DNA of 10,554 bases from an uncultured Chitinophagaceae bacterium (GTDB taxonomy: Bacteria; Bacteroidota; Bacteroidia; Chitinophagales; Chitinophagaceae). The stretch lies in the NCBI GenBank assembly GCA_937900675.1, contig CALCEA010000070.1, positions 1 through 10,554 on the forward strand, written 5' to 3'. Shown piece by piece: positions 6,492 through 10,554 of the stretch. Made by a program: the position numbers and the translations under genes. The notes beneath the pieces were generated by a model, which did not search any database, was not told the origin of the DNA, and saw nothing but the letters and a program-made list of their open reading frames with translations. Positions within the stretch are counted from its first letter, which is position 1, and every line of letters begins with the position of its first letter.

Positions 6492-6793
6492 TGCCTCAGG
6501 CGGGAATCGAACCCGCACGGGCGTTGCGGCCCACAGGATTTTCTTACTACTATGGTTTTCACCACCCTACTGGTTTGTAGTCTGGACTATGCCTTCACCA
6601 TATCTTTCGATTTAGGTGCTCCGTGTCTAGTCTCTACACGTTCCCTTTCGGGCTTCGCTCGGTATTCCCATTTAAAAGGGTTCGCCGAATTTACGGAGTT
6701 CTACATCTTCAATTTCTCGAAGTGCACTCAAATTTTGTTCATCCAAAGAACAATGTCTAAGTCCTGCGTGTCTACCAGTTCCACCACCAAGGC
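6492..6793 (-). tRNA. tRNA-Leu(UAA), interrupted by a group I intron
   Basis: The exons are 6759-6793 (5', 35 nt) and 6492-6542 (3', 51 nt); joined they give an 86-nt class II tRNA. The acceptor strands GCCTTGG and CTGAGGC pair with two G-U wobbles. The D-arm reads GTGG-AACTGGTAGA-CAC as in other tRNA-Leu. The anticodon stem is CAGGA/TCCTG around the loop CTTAAAA, giving anticodon UAA only after splicing. A long variable arm (GGGC...GCCC) and a T-arm (GCGGG-TTCGATT-CCCGC) follow. The discriminator is A and CCA is not encoded. The gene lies 48 bp after tRNA-Gly. A possible -7 box (TAAGTCTG, 6802-6809) ends 8 nt before the tRNA and overlaps the tail of the tRNA-Gly terminator. Tools without intron support may miss this gene or call protein in its place. 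Confidence 0.93.
6543..6758 (-). other. Group I intron in the tRNA-Leu anticodon loop
   Basis: Self-splicing-type intron of 216 nt without an ORF, inserted between positions 34 and 35; it ends in G before exon AAAATCC. Positions below are plus-strand, read high to low. P1: exon ACTT (6762-6759) with GAGT (6729-6726), with the conserved U-G at the splice site, extended by TTGTTC (6753-6748)/GAACAA (6740-6735). P2: CTTC/GAAG near 6722-6707. P3: CTCCGT (6698-6693) with ACGGAG (6624-6619). P4: TTCGG with CCGAG, with P5 CCC/GGG inside. P6a: CCC-GAAA-GGG. P7: GACTA (6632-6628) with TAGTC (6589-6585). P8: CACC (6618-6615) with GGTG (6599-6596), capped by ATC-GAAA-GAT. P9: CTAC...GTAG and TGGT-GAAA-ACCA. 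Core segments resemble what I recall of the Anabaena tRNA-Leu intron (TAGAGACTAGAC, ATAGTCC). The subgroup is probably IC3; this is inferred from the tRNA context. Confidence 0.93.
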
Positions 6794-6808
6794 GTCTTTC
6801 ACAGACTT

Positions 6809-6840
6809 AAAAAAAATCCCGAACCGAAATTCGGGATTTT
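6809..6840 (-). terminator. Terminator of tRNA-Gly
   Basis: An 11-bp stem: AAAATCCCGAA (6813-6823) with TTCGGGATTTT (6830-6840) and a 6-nt loop. On the minus strand eight T residues follow. It ends only 15 nt before the tRNA-Leu 5' end, so tRNA-Leu either has its own promoter inside this gap or is made by read-through and processing. Confidence 0.85.
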
Positions 6841-6841
6841 G

Positions 6842-6914
<73 letters not shown>

Positions 6915-6940
6915 TTGTACAAGAACTATTTTTTGGAGTG

Positions 6941-6972
6941 CGAAAATAAGGATTTAGCACACACCAACAAAA
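6941..6972 (-). promoter_or_regulatory. Promoter of tRNA-Gly
   Basis: On the minus strand TTTTG (6968-6972), a 19-bp spacer and TATTTTCG (6941-6948). Spacing matches the Bacteroidota sigma-A promoter; the -7 box has C instead of T at position 7. The same TATTTTCG octamer precedes tRNA-Cys and the four-pass membrane protein in this window. The box ends 26 nt before the tRNA. Confidence 0.7.
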
Positions 6973-6978
6973 TTTTTT

Positions 6979-7185
6979 CTATTTATATTCAGGCTTATAC
7001 TGAGAACTTGTATTTACTTCCGGATTTGGCTTTTTAAACCCGCTTGAAAATACTTTAGAGCAGTTACCTACTACTAAAGCCAATAAAGCAAATACAGACA
7101 CATAAAAGATAAATCTTGAAGAACTAACCCAGTTAGTAGCTATATCTTTTTGCGCCTCTTCTGTTGTATGTAAATCTTGTGACAT
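6979..7185 (-). CDS. Small single-pass membrane protein, unknown function
   Basis: Hypothetical protein of 68 residues from the ATG at 7183-7185. A polar, acidic N-terminus (1-22) is followed by one hydrophobic helix (about 24-41, FIFYVSVFALLALVVG) and a short polar tail rich in Pro, Tyr and Lys. Cys42 sits at the end of the helix; its position is not that of a lipobox after a cleavable signal. I do not recognise the family. It lies between the tRNA-Gly promoter and the glycosyltransferase on the same strand, with 52 bp to the latter's stop codon, and no terminator is obvious between them. The clean hydrophobic helix between two polar ends supports a real gene, but homology was not tested. 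Confidence 0.6.
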   Translation of the reverse strand: MSQDLHTTEEAQKDIATNWVSSSRFIFYVSVFALLALVVGNCSKVFSSGFKKPNPEVNTSSQYKPEYK

Positions 7186-7237
7186 ATAAATTATTTACGG
7201 ATGCAAAAATAACAACAAGTTCTTAATAATCTTGCTC

Positions 7238-8251
7238 TTAGAGCACAATTTTATTAAAATGTTGCTTGTTTTTGATAAAGTAGTCCCAAACCAAGGACCC
7301 ATTATAAACCCCATCCAATGATTTCATAGGTTTGGGGCTTTTTGATCGTTTTAATTTGCCAGTTAAAATATGGGAAAAATAACCAAAATGAGCTGCAACA
7401 ATGGCTCTAAAAAACGAGAAATCACCACTGAATAAACCCTTCCATGCAGAAATAGCATCCAAGGCAAATCTGAATGGTATTTTCCAAACCAATTCTTGAA
7501 GGGGCAAATTCTTGGTTAACATGATCAAATTATTTCTAAAATTGAGGAATACTTTTCTACCTCCTCTTGGCAAGGTTCCTGCTCCAACATGATACACTTT
7601 AGCATTAGGACATGCATATAAATGGAAACCTAATAATTGCATTCTCCAACACAAATCAATCTCTTCCTGATGCGCAAAAAAACTGTCATCAAAACCATTT
7701 AACTGATGAAACAAACTAGAGCGAATCATCATAGCAGCTCCAGTGGCCCAAAAGATAGGACTTGATTGATTGTACTGACCCAGATCTTTCTCGCACACAT
7801 CAAATACCCTTCCTCTTGAAAACGGATAACCTAATGCATCAATCCATCCGCCTGCTGCACCAGCGTATTCAAAACTATCTTTTTCGCTGAATGATAAAAC
7901 CTTTGGCTGACAAGCCCCGATGGATGCATTGGATTCTAACAAATCAACCATGGGATGAATCCATTGAGCATCCACTTCCACATCAGAATTCAATAAAACA
8001 TAATAATCAGCCTTCACTTCTTTTAAAGCCCAATTGTATCCTCCGGCAAAACCCTCATTGGTTTTATGGGTGATTAAAGTGACCTGGGGAAACTCATTGT
8101 TGAGCACTTCTAAGGAATGATCAGTTGAACCATTATCCGCTACAACAATTTCCAAGTTGTCATATTGAGTTGCCATCACCGAAGGCAAAAAAGACCTTAA
8201 ATGATGTACCCCGTTGAAATTTAAAATGACTATAGCTACCTTAGGTTTCAA
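7238..8251 (-). CDS. Glycosyltransferase family 2, rhamnosyltransferase-like
   Basis: Transfers a sugar from a nucleotide donor, probably to a cell-surface glycan at the cytoplasmic face of the membrane; donor and acceptor are unknown. I chose the TTG at 8249-8251 (337 residues) because the GT-A fold starts right after it (KVAIVILNFNG, 4-14) and a -7-like box, TACATTCG (8267-8274), lies 15 nt upstream. The frame stays open to another TTG at 8387-8389, giving 46 extra residues with no family resemblance. Motifs: DNGSTD (39-44), NSDVEV (88-93, the DxD-like metal site), WATGAAMMIR (about 168-177) and HQEEIDLCWR (194-203) with the catalytic acidic residues typical of WbbL-like rhamnosyltransferases. 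The C-terminal region (about 245-310) has amphipathic or hydrophobic stretches that may contact the membrane. It is divergent from rocD. Confidence 0.87.
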   Translation of the reverse strand: MKPKVAIVILNFNGVHHLRSFLPSVMATQYDNLEIVVADNGSTDHSLEVLNNEFPQVTLITHKTNEGFAGGYNWALKEVKADYYVLLNSDVEVDAQWIHPMVDLLESNASIGACQPKVLSFSEKDSFEYAGAAGGWIDALGYPFSRGRVFDVCEKDLGQYNQSSPIFWATGAAMMIRSSLFHQLNGFDDSFFAHQEEIDLCWRMQLLGFHLYACPNAKVYHVGAGTLPRGGRKVFLNFRNNLIMLTKNLPLQELVWKIPFRFALDAISAWKGLFSGDFSFFRAIVAAHFGYFSHILTGKLKRSKSPKPMKSLDGVYNGSLVWDYFIKNKQHFNKIVL

Positions 8252-8266
8252 TGATATTTGTTTTTG

Positions 8267-8274
8267 CGAATGTA
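8267..8274 (-). promoter_or_regulatory. Candidate -7 box of the glycosyltransferase gene
   Basis: TACATTCG on the minus strand, one mismatch to TAnnTTTG and of the same TTCG-ending type as the tRNA boxes. It is followed by an A-rich 15-nt leader and the proposed TTG start. The -33 region lacks a clear TTG. Confidence 0.45.
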
Positions 8275-8458
8275 AGCCCAAATTATGGGAATTTGCGTTA
8301 AAAAAACTAACTTCGATATATGCAAAAGGGACAAATTTTATTACAGAACCTAGATTTATTGAATCATCCCATTGGGTATTAGTATCCAACTCTATTGTCT
8401 TTCTTAACTTACTACTTTTTGAGTAGGAAGATTCCCTTCATTTTTATAAAATAAACAG

Positions 8459-9694
8459 ATGAACACTAATCATACAGTTAGTTCCAATACACAAAAGTAT
8501 TTGGACCTAGAAAATACATATGGCGCTCATAATTATCACCCTATTCCGGTAGTTTTAGACAGAGGAGAAGGTGTATACTTATATGATGTGGATGGTAAAA
8601 GATATTTTGATTTCTTAAGTGGATATTCAGCAGTGAATCAAGGTCATTGTCATCCAGCCATCATCAAAACCTTACATGAGCAAGCATCCAAATTAACCCT
8701 AACCTCTCGCGCTTTTCACAATAATTTATTAGGCGAATATGAAAAGTACATTACCCATTACTTTGGGTATGATAAAGTATTACCCATGAATACGGGAGTG
8801 GAAGGAGGAGAAACTGCTATTAAATTAGCTAGAAGATGGGGCTATGCAGTAAAAGGTATTCCAGAAAATCAAGCAAAGATTTTATTTGCTGAAGGAAATT
8901 TTTGGGGAAGAACCTTGGCAGCCATTTCTTCTTCTACAGATCCAAGTAGTTACAAAGGATTTGGACCTTATATGCCTGGATTTGGCATTGTACCTTATAA
9001 TGATTTGCAAGCATTAGAAACAGCATTAGCAGATTCGAATGTTGCAGCATTTATGGTGGAACCTATTCAAGGAGAAGCCGGAGTGGTTATTCCAAACCAA
9101 GGATATTTAAAAGGTGTAAGAGACTTGTGTACCAAGTACAATGTTTTATTTATTGCTGATGAAATTCAAACAGGTTTAGCAAGAACGGGAAAAATGTTGG
9201 CTTGTGATCATGAAAATGTTAGACCAGATATTTTAATTCTTGGTAAAGCATTGAGCGGAGGCACGCTTCCTATTTCAGCAATCTTAGCAGATGATATTGT
9301 GATGTTACAAATCAAACCTGGCGAACATGGATCAACATATGGTGGTAATCCATTAGCATGTGCAGTTGCCATGAAAGCTTTAGAAGTATTGAAGTCAGAA
9401 AAAATGGCAGAGAATGCAGAAGCAATGGGAGCATTACTTAGAAGTGAATTAGAAAAACTACATTCACCATTTATTAAATTGGTTAGAGGCAAAGGATTAT
9501 TAAATGCCATTGTCATCAATCATCCAGACCCTGAAGTATCTTGGGAGCTTTGTTTACACTTAAAAGATTTGGGATTATTAGCAAAGCCAACACATGGAGA
9601 TAAAATTAGATTTGCACCTCCTTTAATTATTAATGAAGCGCAAATAAAAGAAGCGGTGGGAATAATTGCAGAAGCCCTAAAAAGAATTAATTAA
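8459..9694 (+). CDS. rocD: Ornithine--oxo-acid aminotransferase
   Basis: PLP-dependent class III aminotransferase that converts L-ornithine and 2-oxoglutarate to glutamate-5-semialdehyde and glutamate, linking arginine/ornithine catabolism to proline and glutamate. The 411 residues match the usual length (about 400). Visible features: GAHNYHPIPVVLDRGEGVY (22-40), typical of ornithine aminotransferase; Tyr56 in SGYSAVNQGH; PLP-stacking FWGRT (148-152); VEPIQGEAG (200-208); the PLP-nitrogen partner Asp234 in FIADEIQTGL; the Schiff-base Lys263 in ILGKALSGG; and GSTYGGNPLAC in the C-terminal part. Acetylornithine aminotransferase (ArgD) is the main alternative, but the N-terminal block and the Tyr favour RocD. 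It is a single gene with a terminator. TACTTTTTG (8413-8421) upstream is an imperfect promoter candidate. Confidence 0.94.
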   Translation: MNTNHTVSSNTQKYLDLENTYGAHNYHPIPVVLDRGEGVYLYDVDGKRYFDFLSGYSAVNQGHCHPAIIKTLHEQASKLTLTSRAFHNNLLGEYEKYITHYFGYDKVLPMNTGVEGGETAIKLARRWGYAVKGIPENQAKILFAEGNFWGRTLAAISSSTDPSSYKGFGPYMPGFGIVPYNDLQALETALADSNVAAFMVEPIQGEAGVVIPNQGYLKGVRDLCTKYNVLFIADEIQTGLARTGKMLACDHENVRPDILILGKALSGGTLPISAILADDIVMLQIKPGEHGSTYGGNPLACAVAMKALEVLKSEKMAENAEAMGALLRSELEKLHSPFIKLVRGKGLLNAIVINHPDPEVSWELCLHLKDLGLLAKPTHGDKIRFAPPLIINEAQIKEAVGIIAEALKRIN

Positions 9695-9734
9695 ACTATA
9701 CAATATCTTTTTTTCAAAATGAGTCTACCTCTTC

Positions 9735-9764
9735 AAAAATGAGTCTCCTACGGGACTCATTTTT
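9735..9764. terminator. Bidirectional terminator after rocD
   Basis: GAGTCTC (9741-9747) pairs with GGGACTC (9752-9758), including one G-U, with tetraloop 9748-9751; the stem is extended by AAAAAT (9735-9740) with ATTTTT (9759-9764). T-runs follow in both directions. The stop codon of the converging minus-strand gene (9757-9759) lies in the right arm. A near-copy of the left arm (ATGAGTCTAC) lies just upstream at 9719-9728. Confidence 0.85.
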
Positions 9765-10146
9765 TATTAACATCAATCTTAGGCAAGAAAGTCATTATTA
9801 AAATTGCAAAGCTTACCACTACACATGCATACAATGGCCATTGTTTTTGAGGACACTCTCCCATTGCACAAGCAGAGAGAATTAAAAAATTTCTAATCGT
9901 CCAAGAGAAATTCAAAATGGCAAAAACCATATTGAATCTTTTTGCAGGTATATAAGGCAATGCGAATAAAATAATATTCATCACTCCCATGTATAACATA
10001 AACTTGGCTGGTTGACCAAAATTGGTTTCTGCTACTTTCCATCCTGTAATCACCCAATGTCTGCTTTCAATAATCACTAAAGGCTGAGTGGTTAAAAACA
10101 ATAGAAAGGCTGTAAGTATGATGCCAATGGTTTGAGAATATTTCAT
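9757..10146 (-). CDS. Four-pass membrane protein, unknown function
   Basis: Integral membrane protein of 129 residues from the ATG at 10144-10146. An in-frame ATG 13 codons upstream (10183-10185) lies inside a repeat hairpin and adds a non-hydrophobic tail, so I prefer the inner start. Four hydrophobic segments are seen near 6-26, 48-66, 70-92 and 103-122, with short loops. Cys93 and Cys98 flank a short loop (ACAMGEC) before the last helix and could form a disulfide. I do not recognise the family; small four-helix proteins of this size include DoxX-like ones, but I see no diagnostic motif. It converges on rocD through a shared terminator. A TATTTTCG box (10151-10158) ends 4 nt before the start codon, suggesting a leaderless message. 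Confidence 0.7.
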   Translation of the reverse strand: MKYSQTIGIILTAFLLFLTTQPLVIIESRHWVITGWKVAETNFGQPAKFMLYMGVMNIILFALPYIPAKRFNMVFAILNFSWTIRNFLILSACAMGECPQKQWPLYACVVVSFAILIMTFLPKIDVNKK

Positions 10147-10150
10147 AGGA

Positions 10151-10158
10151 CGAAAATA
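10151..10158 (-). promoter_or_regulatory. Candidate -7 box of the four-pass membrane protein
   Basis: TATTTTCG on the minus strand, identical to the boxes of tRNA-Gly and tRNA-Cys, ending 4 nt before the preferred ATG. No TTG at -33 is seen. If real, it rules out the longer 142-residue start. Confidence 0.45.
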
Positions 10159-10175
10159 AATATAAATTTTGGATG

Positions 10176-10378
10176 GGCGGCTCATTTCATTCGCCGCCTT
10201 CCGCTTCGGCTATCTCGCTTTACCCAAATCTGATTGCCAAAGCAAAGCTTTGTCATCCGCTTCGGCTATCTCACTTTACCCAAAGCCTTTCAAATAAACG
10301 CTTCTCGTTTATTTGGCTTTTTTAATGCTCGACAGCTCAATCAAGCAAGCTTGTTTCGCTGCTCGCATTAAAAAAGCC
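10176..10378. repeat. Composite repeat module 3' of tRNA-Cys
   Basis: In order: hairpin GGCGGC (10176-10181) with GCCGCC (10193-10198); two 28-bp direct repeats (10201-10228 and 10257-10284, one mismatch) separated by a spacer holding CAAAGC (10238-10243)/GCTTTG (10247-10252); AAAGCC; hairpin AAATAAACG (10292-10300)/CGTTTATTT (10306-10314); and the 14-bp pair GGCTTTTTTAATGC (10315-10328)/GCATTAAAAAAGCC (10365-10378) enclosing CAAGC (10342-10346)/GCTTG (10349-10353). Element order matches the region 3' of tRNA-Leu (6247-6466). No protein is encoded. Confidence 0.88.
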
Positions 10379-10399
10379 TGTCACTTTGTGACAGGCTTT
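10373..10399 (-). terminator. Terminator of tRNA-Cys
   Basis: Perfect 12-bp stem AAAGCCTGTCAC (10373-10384) with GTGACAGGCTTT (10388-10399) and a 3-nt loop. On the minus strand a T run follows. It lies 6 nt past the tRNA and shares its outer AAAGCC/GGCTTT pairs with the tRNA-Leu terminator, while the inner stem differs. Confidence 0.9.
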
Positions 10400-10405
10400 G
10401 TATCG

Positions 10406-10476
10406 AGGTCCCGAGCGGATTCGAACCGCTGTAGAAGCTTTTGCAGAGCTCTGCCTAGCCACTCGGCCACAGGACC
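10406..10476 (-). tRNA. tRNA-Cys(GCA)
   Basis: Complete 71-nt tRNA on the minus strand: acceptor GGTCCTG with CGGGACC (one wobble), D-arm GCCGAGTGGCTAGGC, anticodon stem GAGCT/AGCTT around CTGCAAA (anticodon GCA), variable CTAC, T-arm AGCGG-TTCGAAT-CCGCT, discriminator T (U), as expected for Cys. CCA is not encoded. It is a single gene with its own -7 box and terminator. Confidence 0.95.
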
Positions 10477-10487
10477 CTTTCGGGACG

Positions 10488-10495
10488 CGAAAATA
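10488..10495 (-). promoter_or_regulatory. -7 box of tRNA-Cys
   Basis: TATTTTCG on the minus strand, the same octamer as in the tRNA-Gly promoter, ending 11 nt before the tRNA. The expected -33 position holds a T-run (CTTTT) rather than TTG. Confidence 0.55.
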
Positions 10496-10554
10496 GCACA
10501 AAGAACTTAATTATAAAAGAATTTTACAGCTATTACGATTTAAACGACATTTGT

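Noticed and set aside
6729..6770. tRNA-Leu first read as anticodon UAG (CTTAGAC without an intron)
   Set aside because: The loop then lacks a matching 3' stem nearby; the strand TCCTG is found only after 216 nt, and splicing gives UAA with a perfect 7-nt loop.
7233..7245. TGCTC-TAA-GAGCA hairpin at the glycosyltransferase stop codon
   Set aside because: Only 5 bp and no T-run on either side; not a convincing terminator.
10313..10510. Plus-strand ORF of 65 residues
   Set aside because: It covers the repeat module and the antisense strand of tRNA-Cys.

Overview
The window comes from a Bacteroidota chromosome, most likely a Chitinophagaceae-like relative. The evidence is low GC content, a DUF3667 membrane protein, a LuxC-like acyl-CoA reductase divergent from a 2[4Fe-4S] ferredoxin, weak Shine-Dalgarno signals, and several -7 boxes of the Bacteroidota type (TAnnTTTG, and here also TATTTTCG). 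The family assignment is an inference from gene content; no 16S is present.

Layout. Positions 1-833 hold the start of ddl (D-Ala-D-Ala ligase, minus strand, cut by the window edge). A ferredoxin gene (908-1255, minus) is divergent from an acyl-CoA reductase (1311-2306, plus). A periplasmic HtrA/DegP-type protease follows (2442-3965, plus) and converges on mazG (4003-4785, minus) through a shared bidirectional terminator. mazG lies 3 bp behind a DUF3667 zinc-ribbon membrane protein (4789-5751, minus), which itself lies behind an HNH endonuclease (5783-6226, minus).

Region 6227-6914 is RNA-rich: a 70-bp tandem repeat, a cluster of hairpins, a tRNA-Leu(UAA) gene split by a compact 216-nt group I intron, and tRNA-Gly(GCC), all on the minus strand. 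Next come a small one-pass membrane protein (6979-7185, minus), a family 2 glycosyltransferase (about 7238-8251, minus), divergent rocD (ornithine aminotransferase, 8459-9694, plus), a four-pass membrane protein of unknown function (9757-10146, minus), a second hairpin cluster and tRNA-Cys(GCA) (10406-10476, minus).

Most protein genes are ordinary housekeeping genes. Two RNA-level observations stand out. (1) tRNA-Leu(UAA) carries a group I intron at the same anticodon position (34/35) as the classic cyanobacterial and plastid intron, and P1, P3, P4, P5, P7, P8 and P9 can all be drawn by hand. (2) The 3' flanks of tRNA-Leu and tRNA-Cys, almost 4 kb apart, carry the same modular set of inverted repeats. 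Two different stems show compensatory base changes between the loci, which points to a structured repeat family associated with tRNA 3' ends.
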